This document shows positions 1 through 7,396 of a stretch of DNA of 33,074 bases, piece after piece. This DNA comes from Rhodospirillales bacterium (GTDB taxonomy: Bacteria > Pseudomonadota > Alphaproteobacteria > Kiloniellales > JAKSDN01): contig JAOUCL010000016.1 in NCBI GenBank assembly GCA_029859805.1, positions 1 to 33,074 on the forward strand, given 5' to 3'. Made by a program: the position numbers and the translations under genes. Position 1 is the first letter of the stretch. Each line of letters starts with the position of its first letter. The notes beneath the pieces are model-generated. The model had not been told where the DNA came from and did not search any database. It saw only the letters and a list, made by a program, of their open reading frames with translations.

Positions 1-65
1 TGGCGCCGGGCTCCCCCGGTCACCGCTTCGTTGTCCGATGGGGTGACCGGGGGAGCCCGGCGCCA
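1..65. repeat. Perfect 24-bp inverted repeat, 17-nt loop
   Basis: Positions 1-24 and 42-65 are exact reverse complements, and both arms are very GC-rich. As RNA this would be a very stable hairpin. No T-run follows the right arm (the next bases are taggac), so it is not a typical rho-independent terminator. It may be the end of an upstream transcription unit or a dispersed palindromic element. The window begins at the first base of the arm, so the repeat may extend further left. Confidence 0.85.
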
Positions 66-250
66 TAGGACACCGAGACCGGCCGAAGCGAAGTCAGCCT
101 GGCGTCGAAGTGCGGCAAAGGGCGGCGAAGGGATTGTGCGTGCTTGGGGTCGCCACGGTTCTAGCCAGTGCGTCTCCGGCATTCCCCCATCATCGTGGTT
201 ATCGAACCTGGCTCGAATGAAGAACGGGCTTAAACGGAAGAGGACAAGTC
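66..250. other. Non-coding leader before the VCBS-repeat gene
   Basis: I see no convincing gene and no clear promoter in this stretch. Its only readable signal is the purine-rich ribosome binding site (ggaagagg) about 7 nt before the ATG at 251. A short frame running through it into the next gene has no recognisable protein features. Confidence 0.5.
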
Positions 251-2197
251 ATGCGGAGATCAATCCAAAGGACGCTTGCGGGACTGCTGCTTTTGACCGG
301 CGCGCACGCTGCGAATGCCGGCGAAGTAAGGGAAGATTTTGAGGCCTACGCCGTCCAGCTCGACACCACCGGCGTATTCGACGCCGTAGAGGGGGCGACC
401 TATTTCTTCGTCACGTCGGACGGAAGCACGCCCGCAGACGTCGACGATACTGCCAAAGTGGTGGCGGCGGCCTCCGAAGCGCTGGCAGGGGGCGCGGGCA
501 TCGCCGACGATTCGGGCAACCGGCTTTGGGTGCTGAATTCCTCGGCAGGATCCACGGGCTTCATTTCGGGTCAGAACGGTCATGTGTTGGTGGCGGACAT
601 CGGGGCCGATCAGCCAGCCGGCCCCCTCGGCGCGTTTTTTGCCGGTGGCGCCAAAGACCTGACTGGCGCCACCTTGAGTTACGACATCCGCGAGACGACG
701 GGGAACGCATCCACGACGTTCCGGTTTCTGCTCATTGATGCCGCCGATAACGAGATCTGGACCGCGCCCTTCGCTCTGACGACGGGATTTCAGACGATTA
801 CCGTGTCGATGAACGACTTCACCACCATACTCGATGGCGGCGTGTCGTTCGACTTTACGCAGATCATCGGCGTCGGCCTGGATGTCTTCACCACGCCGGG
901 CAGCGCACCGGCCCTGACCTTCCACGTCGACAACGTGGTGCTCGAGCTTCCGGTCGTCGAGGATTTTCAGGCCTATCCGCTGCAGCTCGACAACACCGGC
1001 CTGGTCGTGGAGGACGATCCCGGCGTCTTCGAGACATACTTTACAGTGACCACCGACGGGCTCCAGATCCCCGGCCCGGACGACACCTCGACCCTGGTCG
1101 CCGCCATGGCTCAAGAGGTGCTCGGCGCATCGGCCGGGATCGTCGACAATGCCGGGGAGAAGGCTTGGCAGATCAGTTCGAGCTCCGGCGCCACCGGCTC
1201 CATCTCCGGTCAGAACGGCCACGTGATGGCCGCGGCCATTGGAGCCTTCGCCGGTAGCGGCCCCATCGCCACGCTCTTCGATGGCCGGGTCCTGGACATG
1301 ACCGACGGCACCGTGTCCTTCGACATCCGCGAAACAACCGGCGCGGCCGCGACTTCTTTCCGCTTCTGGATGCTAAGCGGCAATGAAGAGGAAATCTGGT
1401 TCGATCCGATCGCACTATCGACCGCGTTCCAGACTTTCACCGTCACGGATGACGACTTCACGACAATACTCGACGGTGGCGTCTCGTTCGACTTCACCCG
1501 AGTCGAGGAAATCGGCCTGGATATCTTCACGACACCAAGCGCCACCGCGCCCGCCTTGAGCTTCGAGATCGACACCTTCCGCGTCCTGGCGGAGTCGAGG
1601 TTGGCCGTAGCCAGTGACTTGGACGGTGATGCGATGTCCGACATCCTGTGGCGCAACAGCGGGACGGGCGCGACGATCGCCTGGCAGATGGACGGGTTTA
1701 CGAAGCTGGCCGCGGGTGGCCTCGGTACGGTGGGGCTGGTCTGGCAGGTGGTCGACCTGGGCGATTTCACCGGCGACGGCAAGGCCGACATCCTGTGGCG
1801 CAACACCAGCACCGGCAACGTGCTTGCCTGGGAGATGGACGGGTTCACCAAGGTGTCCACGGCCACGATCGGCTCGGCGGTCTCGGCCTGGCAGATCGCC
1901 GGCCTCGGCGACTTTACGGGCGACGGCAAGGCGGACATCCTGTGGCGCAACACGGCCACGGGCAGTGCGCTCGCCTGGGAGATGGACGGCTTCACCAAGA
2001 TGGCCTCGGCCACGATCGGCACGGCGAGCTTGGACTGGCAGATCGTCCGCCTCGGCGACTACGACGGCGACGGCCAGGCCGACGTCCTTTGGCGCAACAC
2101 GGTCACCGGCCAGGACATCATCTGGCTGATGAATGGGCTGGTCAAGGACACCACGGGCTCGATCGGGGCCGTGGCCACCGCTTGGCAGGTGCAGTAG
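251..2197 (+). CDS. Secreted VCBS/FG-GAP repeat protein with duplicated N-terminal domain
   Basis: A 648-residue exported protein. Residues 1-23 form a signal peptide (Arg-Arg start, Leu-rich core, Ala-x-Ala before Gly24). Two homologous domains of about 210 residues follow (about 25-234 and 235-447), sharing EDF.AY..QLD, SGQNGHV, DIRETTG and DFTTILDGGVSFDFT. The C-terminal part (about 455-648) holds four calcium-binding-type repeats with exactly 49-residue spacing, each with a D-x-D/T-GD-x-x-x-D loop followed by I/VLWRN and W.M.G. Repeats of this kind form integrin-like beta-propeller blades. I see no sortase or PEP-CTERM anchor, so release or an outer-membrane or matrix location is inferred. 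The substrate is unknown; the paired N-terminal domains might bind carbohydrate, but I do not recognise the family. The gene stands alone with its own ribosome binding site and terminator. Confidence 0.9.
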   Translation: MRRSIQRTLAGLLLLTGAHAANAGEVREDFEAYAVQLDTTGVFDAVEGATYFFVTSDGSTPADVDDTAKVVAAASEALAGGAGIADDSGNRLWVLNSSAGSTGFISGQNGHVLVADIGADQPAGPLGAFFAGGAKDLTGATLSYDIRETTGNASTTFRFLLIDAADNEIWTAPFALTTGFQTITVSMNDFTTILDGGVSFDFTQIIGVGLDVFTTPGSAPALTFHVDNVVLELPVVEDFQAYPLQLDNTGLVVEDDPGVFETYFTVTTDGLQIPGPDDTSTLVAAMAQEVLGASAGIVDNAGEKAWQISSSSGATGSISGQNGHVMAAAIGAFAGSGPIATLFDGRVLDMTDGTVSFDIRETTGAAATSFRFWMLSGNEEEIWFDPIALSTAFQTFTVTDDDFTTILDGGVSFDFTRVEEIGLDIFTTPSATAPALSFEIDTFRVLAESRLAVASDLDGDAMSDILWRNSGTGATIAWQMDGFTKLAAGGLGTVGLVWQVVDLGDFTGDGKADILWRNTSTGNVLAWEMDGFTKVSTATIGSAVSAWQIAGLGDFTGDGKADILWRNTATGSALAWEMDGFTKMASATIGTASLDWQIVRLGDYDGDGQADVLWRNTVTGQDIIWLMNGLVKDTTGSIGAVATAWQVQ

Positions 2198-2222
2198 AGA
2201 TCTCCTGCCTCGGAAGACCAAG

Positions 2223-2257
2223 CGGGGCCTGCCGGGCCGAAAACCCGGCAGGCCCCG
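2223..2257 (+). terminator. Stable hairpin after the VCBS-repeat gene
   Basis: The 14-nt arms at 2223-2236 and 2244-2257 are perfectly complementary around a 7-nt A-rich loop, and the hairpin starts 25 nt after the stop codon. Only a short tt follows, so termination may be imperfect, but the position and stability fit a transcript end. Confidence 0.7.
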
Positions 2258-2452
2258 TTCGCTTGGGCGATGTTGGTTGGGGTCCTCTCGGTGCGGGACC
2301 ATCTGAGCCGGACGAGGTGATCGACTCGCCGCCGCAATCGACCCTTGCATGCCGGACTCGGATTTGGCACGCTATATATTGTAGGTGAAACGTCGCGTGC
2401 TCCTAGATATCGGAGAGGACTCGGCGTGCCGGCCTCACGGGAGGGCTGCAGG

Positions 2453-2950
2453 GTGTCGCTCCAAACGAGCCACGAAAGCCACGGGAACCCCCTCGATCTC
2501 CTGGAGGAACTGGTCAGCGCAAACGATTGGCCGTTCGACCGCGCTTCCGATTGCGAGCTCATGTTCGAGGTCGGCGGGCGCTGGTGCGTCTGCCACATGT
2601 TCTTCGTCTGGCAGGAGGAGCTGAGCGCGATCTTCTTCTCCTGCCAGTTCGAGCAGAAGGTGCCCCAGACCAAGCGCCGCGAGGTCTGCGAGTTGCTCGC
2701 CGCCTTCAACGCGGGCCTGTGGCTCGGACACTTCGAGCTGGCTTCCGAGGACTCCCTGCTGCTGTTCCGCCACACCATCCCCTTGCGCGGCGCGCCGGGG
2801 GCCAGCGTCGAACAGCTGGAGGACCTGGTGGACACGGCCGTCACCGAATGCGAGCGCTTCTATCCGGCGCTGCAGATGGTCGTCTGGGGCGGCCAGACGG
2901 TCGGCACGGCGATGGCTGCCGCCTTGATGGACACCGTCGGCGAGGCCTGA
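2453..2950 (+). CDS. YbjN-domain protein
   Basis: Probably 165 residues from the GTG at 2453, which is preceded by a GGGAGG site 8 nt upstream. An in-frame TTG at 2345 would add 36 residues that look non-conserved. The protein has the YbjN pattern: an N-terminal helix (LDLLEELVSANDWPFDR), beta strands (CELMFEVGGRWCVCHMFF, ELSAIFFSCQFE), then a helix with N-x-G-L-W-x-G and a strand (LLLFRHTIPLRG). YbjN proteins resemble type III secretion chaperones in fold, and their molecular role is poorly known. The gene stops 2 nt before proC, so the two are surely co-transcribed. This YbjN-proC pairing is familiar from alphaproteobacteria, but the reason for it is unknown. Confidence 0.88.
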   Translation: MSLQTSHESHGNPLDLLEELVSANDWPFDRASDCELMFEVGGRWCVCHMFFVWQEELSAIFFSCQFEQKVPQTKRREVCELLAAFNAGLWLGHFELASEDSLLLFRHTIPLRGAPGASVEQLEDLVDTAVTECERFYPALQMVVWGGQTVGTAMAAALMDTVGEA

Positions 2951-2952
2951 AC

Positions 2953-3774
2953 ATGCTCGAGGTTGGTGGACCCTTGCTCCTGGTCGGGGGCGGCAAGATG
3001 GGCGGCGCCCTGCTCGCCGGCTGGATCGAGCAGGGCGTGAAGCCCTCCGAGGTCAGCGTGGTGGAGCCGAACCGGGACGCCGCCGAGGCGGTCGCCGCCA
3101 CGGGTGCGCGGGTGCTCGGCGCGGCCGGAATGCTCGATGCGGACTTCGCGCCGGCCGTGGTCCTTCTGGCGGTCAAGCCGCAGCAGATGGACGCCGTGCT
3201 GCCGGAGATCCGGCGCTTCGCCGGGGCGAAGACGGTCTTTCTGTCGATCGCCGCCGGCAAGCCGATCGTCTATTTCGAGGCCGGCCTGGGGCCGTCGGCC
3301 GCGGTCGTGCGCGCCATGCCGAACACGCCGGCCGCCGTGGGCCGCGGCATGAGCGTGCTGAGCGCCAACGACAAGGCGGGCGCGACCCAGCGCAGGGTCT
3401 GCGAGCAGCTGCTCTCGGCCGTCGGCGAGGTCGCCTGGGTCGAGGACGAGGGCCTGCTGGACGCGGTCACGGCCGTGTCCGGAGGCGGGCCGGCCTATGT
3501 CTTTCTGCTCATCGAGGCCCTGGCCGAGGCCGGCGTCGAGGCCGGCCTGCCCGAGGACCTGGCCATGCGCCTGGCGCGGGTCACGGTGGCCGGTGCCGGC
3601 GAGCTGGTGCACCTGGCGGCCGAGCCGGCCGGCAAGCTGCGCGAGAACGTCACCAGCCCGGGCGGCACGACCCTGGAGGCCCTCAAGATCCTCATGGCGC
3701 CGGACGGCCTGCAGCCGCTCATGACCCGGGCCATCGCGGCGGCCACCCGGCGCAGCCGCGAGCTGGCCACGTGA
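2953..3774 (+). CDS. proC: Pyrroline-5-carboxylate reductase
   Basis: A 273-residue protein, the usual size for ProC, which reduces 1-pyrroline-5-carboxylate to L-proline with NAD(P)H as the last step of proline synthesis in the cytosol. The Rossmann nucleotide-binding loop is seen at about residues 10-17 (LVGGGKMG). Other family blocks are VRAMPNTPAAVGRG, SGGGPAY (about 176-182) and the signature VTSPGGTT (about 233-240). I chose the ATG at 2953, since a longer frame reading back to 2527 is only the out-of-frame shadow of the preceding gene. Its stop overlaps the GTG start of the next gene, which suggests translational coupling. Confidence 0.97.
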   Translation: MLEVGGPLLLVGGGKMGGALLAGWIEQGVKPSEVSVVEPNRDAAEAVAATGARVLGAAGMLDADFAPAVVLLAVKPQQMDAVLPEIRRFAGAKTVFLSIAAGKPIVYFEAGLGPSAAVVRAMPNTPAAVGRGMSVLSANDKAGATQRRVCEQLLSAVGEVAWVEDEGLLDAVTAVSGGGPAYVFLLIEALAEAGVEAGLPEDLAMRLARVTVAGAGELVHLAAEPAGKLRENVTSPGGTTLEALKILMAPDGLQPLMTRAIAAATRRSRELAT

Positions 3775-4259
3775 CCGCGAACCCGCTGAAGGCCAGCGCC
3801 CGGCGCGTCCAAACGGCTCTGGCGGCGCTCGGCTTCGGCTTCGAGGTGCGGGAGTTCCCGGACAGCACGCGCACCTCCGCCGAGGCGGCCGCGGCGATCG
3901 GCTGCGCGGTCGGGCAGATCGCCAAGTCCCTGGTGTTCCGCGCGCGCCAGTCCGGCCGGCCGGTCCTGGTCATCGCCAGCGGCGCCAACCGCGTCGACGA
4001 GAAGAAGGTCGGCCGGCTGATCGGCGAGAAGATTGGGCGGGCCGACGCGGACTTCGTGCGCGATAAGACCGGCTTTGCAATCGGCGGCGTGCCGCCGGTC
4101 GGCCACGCCGAGCCGCCGGTCACCTTGATCGACCGGGACCTCCTGGATTTCGAAGAGATCTGGGCCGCTGCCGGAACGCCCAACGCGGTATTCCGCCTGG
4201 CCCCCGGCGAGCTGGCGGAGATGACCGGCGGTCGAACCGCCGACGTCAAGACGGACTAG
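3771..4259 (+). CDS. ybaK: YbaK/EbsC-family aminoacyl-tRNA deacylase
   Basis: A 162-residue single-domain protein of the YbaK/ProX editing superfamily, which hydrolyses mischarged tRNA in trans (YbaK acts on Cys-tRNA-Pro in other bacteria). The signs are the block around the conserved lysine (GQIAKSLVFRA, about residues 44-54), VDEKKVGRLIG, and the family motif TGFAIGGVPPVGH (about 101-113). The GTG start overlaps the proC stop (GTGA), so translation is probably coupled. Proline biosynthesis and a possible Pro-tRNA proofreading factor therefore sit together. The exact substrate (Cys, Ala or another) cannot be told from sequence. Confidence 0.92.
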   Translation: MTANPLKASARRVQTALAALGFGFEVREFPDSTRTSAEAAAAIGCAVGQIAKSLVFRARQSGRPVLVIASGANRVDEKKVGRLIGEKIGRADADFVRDKTGFAIGGVPPVGHAEPPVTLIDRDLLDFEEIWAAAGTPNAVFRLAPGELAEMTGGRTADVKTD

Positions 4260-4358
4260 CCCTCGCCTTCTGCTTTCGTGCGACCGATGCGCTGCCCATT
4301 GGCCGCGGCCGCCCGAGCCCTTACATTGGAAGCCGGACCGAGAGACGGCGGGTGTCCC

Positions 4359-4973
4359 ATGGTGAAGAAGGCCGATCATCCCAAGCACCTCATCGAAACG
4401 GCACTGAAGCTTGCCGCCGAGACGGGCTGGCGCGACCTATCGCTGGCCGAGATCGCCGAGGCCGCCGAGCTGCCGCTCGGCAAGGCCTACCAGGTGTTCT
4501 CATCGAAACAGGCGATCCTCGAGGCCTTCGCGCGCGGCATCGACGCCGAGGTGCTTGCCGACGAGACCATGGAGCAGGACTGGGACCAGGACGGAAGCAG
4601 CGCCCGCGACCGGCTGTTCGACGTGATGATGCGCCGCTTCGACGCGCTGCAGCCCTACAAGGGGGGGCTCGGCAATATCCTCTACGACCAGGCGCGCGAT
4701 CCCTTCGGGGCGCTCTGCGGCCTGCGGCAACTTCTGCGCTCCATGGCCGCGATGCTCGAGGCCGCCGGGATCTCCTCGAGCGGGGTGAAGGGCCTGGTCC
4801 GGACCAAGGGTCTCGCCGCCATCTACCTGGCGACGGTCAGGATCTGGCTCAGGGACGACAGCGCCGACATGGCCAAGACCATGGCCAGCCTCGACGGCCA
4901 TCTGCGCCGTGTCGAGGCGCTGGCCGGCCGCCTCGGGGGGCGCCGCGGCCCCATCGGCGAATCCACCGTGTGA
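4359..4973 (+). CDS. TetR-family transcriptional regulator
   Basis: A 204-residue protein with an N-terminal TetR-type helix-turn-helix at about residues 8-55 (ALKLAAETGWRDLSLAEIAEAAELPLGK, AYQVFSSKQAILEAF). The helical C-terminal ligand domain is not recognisable by ligand. I took the ATG at 4359, because the in-frame extension to 4278 would add 27 residues that do not look like TetR. The ribosome binding site is weak. It lies 122 nt upstream of the phasin and in the same direction, but the phasin has its own promoter, so control of the phasin by this protein is only a possibility. Regulator identity is sure at family level only. Confidence 0.88.
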   Translation: MVKKADHPKHLIETALKLAAETGWRDLSLAEIAEAAELPLGKAYQVFSSKQAILEAFARGIDAEVLADETMEQDWDQDGSSARDRLFDVMMRRFDALQPYKGGLGNILYDQARDPFGALCGLRQLLRSMAAMLEAAGISSSGVKGLVRTKGLAAIYLATVRIWLRDDSADMAKTMASLDGHLRRVEALAGRLGGRRGPIGESTV

Positions 4974-4991
4974 GCGCACGCAAAAGATTTA

Positions 4992-5007
4992 TTGCTGCGC
5001 TGCACAA
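4992..5007 (-). promoter_or_regulatory. Operator-like box 1 of the phasin promoter
   Basis: Read on the minus strand this is TTGTGCAGCGCAGCAA, which has the TTGTGC-N3-GCA architecture. It lies just upstream of the phasin -35 element and is a near copy, in opposite orientation, of the box at 5051-5066 (13 of 16 positions equal). The TGC-N3-GCA core resembles the sites bound by PhaR, the repressor of PHB-granule genes in Paracoccus and Rhodobacter. Assignment to PhaR is inference. Confidence 0.55.
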
Positions 5008-5014
5008 AAAACGC

Positions 5015-5043
5015 TTGACGCCTAATCCCCATGGTCTCATATA
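5015..5043 (+). promoter_or_regulatory. Phasin promoter, sigma-70 type
   Basis: A TTGACG -35 hexamer (5015-5020) is followed after 17 nt by CATATA (5038-5043), or after 19 nt by TATATC. Transcription would start near 5050. The promoter sits between two copies of an operator-like box, a layout suited to repression. Confidence 0.6.
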
Positions 5044-5050
5044 TCGATCG

Positions 5051-5066
5051 TTGTGCAGTGCAACAT
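5051..5066 (+). promoter_or_regulatory. Operator-like box 2 of the phasin promoter
   Basis: The sequence is TTGTGCAGTGCAACAT, with a 9-nt palindromic core TGCA-G-TGCA. It would overlap the expected transcription start. Together with the inverted copy at 4992-5007 it brackets the promoter. It is 14 of 16 identical to the box at 30941-30956. Confidence 0.6.
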
Positions 5067-5095
5067 GTGCTGCCGGGATCAAGGAGTGGAAGAAA

Positions 5096-5590
5096 ATGGC
5101 CAGGACGTCGAGCAACACCTTCATGGGCATGGATGTGCCCAACTACATGGACTTCTCCAAGTTCGCCGATTTCACCAAGTTCGCCGATTTCACCAAGTTC
5201 GCCGAGCAGTTCAAGGTGCCGGCGGTCGATACCGAGGCGCTGCTCGACAGTCAGCGCAAGAACATCGAAGCCGTCAGCGCGGCCAACCGGATCGCCTTCG
5301 AGGGCGCGCAGGCCCTGACCCAGCGTCAGGTCGAGCTCATGCGCCAGCTCATGGAGGGGTCCGCGGCCGTCGTCCAGCAGCTCACCGCGGCCGGCAAGCC
5401 CGAGGACAAGCTGGCCGAGCAGGCCGACCTTCTGAAGCAGACCTACGCGCAGTCGGTTGCCAATATCCGCGAGCTGACCGAGATGGGTGCCAAGTCCAAC
5501 GGCGAGGCGGTCGAGGTCCTCAACCGCCGGGTGACCGAAGGTCTCGAAGAGCTCAAGGCCGCGGTGACGAAGGCCGTTGCCGCCAAGTGA
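5096..5590 (+). CDS. Phasin (polyhydroxyalkanoate granule protein)
   Basis: A 164-residue, helical, Ala/Glu/Lys-rich protein of the Phasin_2 type. Phasins coat polyhydroxybutyrate granules and set their size and number. The core at about residues 45-150 shows SQRKNIEAVSAANRIAFEGAQ and RQVELMRQLMEGS, as in alphaproteobacterial phasins. The ATG at 5096 has an AAGGAG site 9 nt upstream; the long frame that begins at 4352 is a shadow of the TetR gene. Near the N terminus (about residues 22-36) the peptide KFADFT is repeated in tandem, encoded by an 18-bp direct repeat. The gene is monocistronic, with its own promoter, two operator-like boxes and a strong terminator. High expression during carbon storage is inferred. 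Confidence 0.92.
   Translation: MARTSSNTFMGMDVPNYMDFSKFADFTKFADFTKFAEQFKVPAVDTEALLDSQRKNIEAVSAANRIAFEGAQALTQRQVELMRQLMEGSAAVVQQLTAAGKPEDKLAEQADLLKQTYAQSVANIRELTEMGAKSNGEAVEVLNRRVTEGLEELKAAVTKAVAAK
5160..5195 (+). repeat. 18-bp tandem repeat inside the phasin gene
   Basis: Two adjacent identical 18-bp units encode KFADFT twice, and a partial third unit (KFAEQF) follows. The unit is in frame, so gain or loss by slippage would change the N-terminal helix length by six residues. Confidence 0.85.
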
Positions 5591-5633
5591 CCGCTTGAGA
5601 CAAGCGACAGCCCAACAGCTTTCCTAAGCCTCT

Positions 5634-5666
5634 GGGGCCGCCTTTCGGCGGCCCCTTGTTTTTTTT
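5634..5666 (+). terminator. Rho-independent terminator of the phasin gene
   Basis: A 9-bp GC stem (5634-5642 with 5647-5655) with a tttc loop is followed by ttgtttttttt. This is a textbook intrinsic terminator, 43 nt after the phasin stop codon. Confidence 0.95.
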
Positions 5667-5752
5667 GGCGGATCTTCCCGACGCTTGCCGCGGCTTCCGG
5701 CGTGATGCTAGCGTCCGCCGCGCGAAGCGGGAAACAGGGGAGGCCGGGCGTT

Positions 5753-6103
5753 ATGGTGGGCGACGAGGGCCGGATCACCTTCGGCGACTTCATGAAGGTC
5801 GAGATTCGCGTCGGCACGATTGTCCGCGCCGAGCCCTTTCCGGAGGCGCGGCAACCGGCGTTCAAGCTCTGGGTCGACTTCGGCGAGGCGCTCGGCGTCA
5901 AGAAGACCTCGGCCCAGATCACCAGGCATTACGCCCTTGAGGACGTGGTCGGCCGGCAGGTCGCGGCGGTCGTCAATTTCCCGCCCAAACAGATCGGCAG
6001 GTTCATGTCCGAGATCCTGGTGCTCGGCTTCCCCGACGAGGACGGCGAGGTGGTGATGATCCGGCCGGACCAGGCAGTGCCCGACGGCGGGCGCCTGTAT
6101 TGA
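5753..6103 (+). CDS. csaA: CsaA-type tRNA-binding protein
   Basis: A 116-residue stand-alone EMAP/tRNA-binding OB-fold protein. It matches CsaA along its length: FGDFMKVEIRVGTIVRAEPFPEARQPAFKL, ITRHY, and NFPPKQIGRFMSEILVLGF, where the Lys-Gln-Ile-Gly stretch is typical. CsaA binds tRNA and has been reported to act like a chaperone in protein export; its true cellular role is not settled. The ATG at 5753 follows a GGGGAGG site by about 9 nt; an upstream in-frame start at 5702 would precede the site and is less likely. It faces the kinase gene ending at 6131, with only 27 nt between them. Confidence 0.93.
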   Translation: MVGDEGRITFGDFMKVEIRVGTIVRAEPFPEARQPAFKLWVDFGEALGVKKTSAQITRHYALEDVVGRQVAAVVNFPPKQIGRFMSEILVLGFPDEDGEVVMIRPDQAVPDGGRLY

Positions 6104-6130
6104 CGGGATAGCGTCGGGCCGGACGCCGAG

Positions 6131-7396
6131 TCAGGCCGCGTCCGTATTCTTGAACGTGCGCTCCGCCGGGATCCGGAGGGTCACCGTCGTCCCCGTCCCG
6201 ACCTCGCTTTCGACGGCCAGCGTGCCGTCGTGCAGCTCGATCATGACGACCGACAGGGAAAGTCCCAGTCCGGTCCCCGGATAGCCGCGGCTCAATTCGC
6301 TGTCGACCTGCGAGAACGGCGCCAGGGCCTTGGGAATGTCCTCGGGCGCCATGCCGATGCCGGTGTCCCGCACGGAGATGATGATCTGCCCGTCCTGGTC
6401 CTGCTCGGCCGTGATCCTGACCTTGCCGTTGTCGGGCGTGAACTTGACGGCATTGGACAAGAGGTTGAGGAGGATCTGTTTCAGCTTCTGCTCGTCGCCG
6501 TAAAACGCGGGCAGCTCCGGCGCGATCGCCTTCTCGACCTCCAGCTTGGCGGCATCGGCCTGCGGCTTGATCAGCCGCAGCGTCGCGTTGACGGCGTCGG
6601 CGATGTCGACGAGGCCCTCGCGCAGTTCGAGCTTGCCGGCCTCGGCCTTGGCGATCTCGAGGATGTCGTTGATGACGTCCAGGAGATGCATGCCGCTTTC
6701 CCGAATGTTCCCGGCATAGTCCACGTACTTCTCGTTGCCGAGCTGCCCGAAGGCCTGGCTCATCAGGACCTCCGCGAAGCCGATGATCGAGTGGAGCGGG
6801 GTGCGCAGCTCGTGGCTCATGGCGGCCAGGAACTCGGTCTTGGTCCGGTCGGCCATTTCCGCGGTTTCCTTTGCCGCACGAATCGCCTCGAAGGCCGCTC
6901 TGGCCTTCTGTTCGAGCCGGATTTTCTCGAAGCTGCGGTCCAGGACCGCGAATACTTCGCTCGGATGGAGCGGCTTTCGCAAATAGTCGTAGGCGCCGAG
7001 GCGGAGGGCCTCGACCGCCGTGTCGGTCTCGGCATAGCCCGTGGCCATGACGCAGATCACGTCAGGCTTCTGCCGCTTCAGGATCTGGATGACGTCGAGG
7101 CCGCTGTCGCGGCCGAGCCGGATATCGAGCAGCGCCACCTGTACATCGAAGCTCTGGCTGATGTCCTTGGCCTGGTGGGCCGAGGCCGCGATTTCGACAC
7201 GGTAGCCGCGCGCGAGCAGGAGGTCGGCCAGCGATTCGGCCAGGTCCTCGTCGTCGTCGACGATCAACACGCGGCGATGGTCGTTCATATCGGGCTGCGG
7301 CTGCGGAAGTTCAGGCACGTCGTCCGCGCGCACCGGACTGTCGTTCGAGCGGTCCGAAAGGGCCCTGGGATCATCGGATTTCGGCGGTGTCGTCAT
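6131..7396 (-). CDS. Hybrid response regulator-histidine kinase (receiver first)
   Basis: A 421-residue soluble protein. An N-terminal receiver (about residues 42-160) has the acidic pocket DDDED, phosphoacceptor Asp91 and KP; a coiled linker follows, then HisKA with phospho-His195 (MSHELRTPLHSIIGF) and an HATPase domain (N box NLLSNAVKF, G boxes DTGIGM and GTGLGL). The HisKA sequence, including FGQLGNEKYVDYAGNI..SG.HLLD.INDILEIAKAEAGK, resembles the PleC/DivJ family. The ATG at 7396 overlaps the stop of the preceding receiver gene (ATGA); an in-frame upstream codon at 7426 is less likely. It is the last gene of a three-gene coupled unit. Receiver control of the kinase is inferred, and the partner is unknown. 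Its layout is shared with the gene at 23025. Confidence 0.92.
   Translation of the reverse strand: MTTPPKSDDPRALSDRSNDSPVRADDVPELPQPQPDMNDHRRVLIVDDDEDLAESLADLLLARGYRVEIAASAHQAKDISQSFDVQVALLDIRLGRDSGLDVIQILKRQKPDVICVMATGYAETDTAVEALRLGAYDYLRKPLHPSEVFAVLDRSFEKIRLEQKARAAFEAIRAAKETAEMADRTKTEFLAAMSHELRTPLHSIIGFAEVLMSQAFGQLGNEKYVDYAGNIRESGMHLLDVINDILEIAKAEAGKLELREGLVDIADAVNATLRLIKPQADAAKLEVEKAIAPELPAFYGDEQKLKQILLNLLSNAVKFTPDNGKVRITAEQDQDGQIIISVRDTGIGMAPEDIPKALAPFSQVDSELSRGYPGTGLGLSLSVVMIELHDGTLAVESEVGTGTTVTLRIPAERTFKNTDAA

Noticed and set aside
2345-2380. Promoter candidates before the YbjN gene (TTGCAT with tatatatt; TGGCAC as sigma-54)
   Set aside because: The spacer between TTGCAT and the AT-rich box is 22-24 nt, too long, and TGGCAC is not followed by TTGC at the proper distance.
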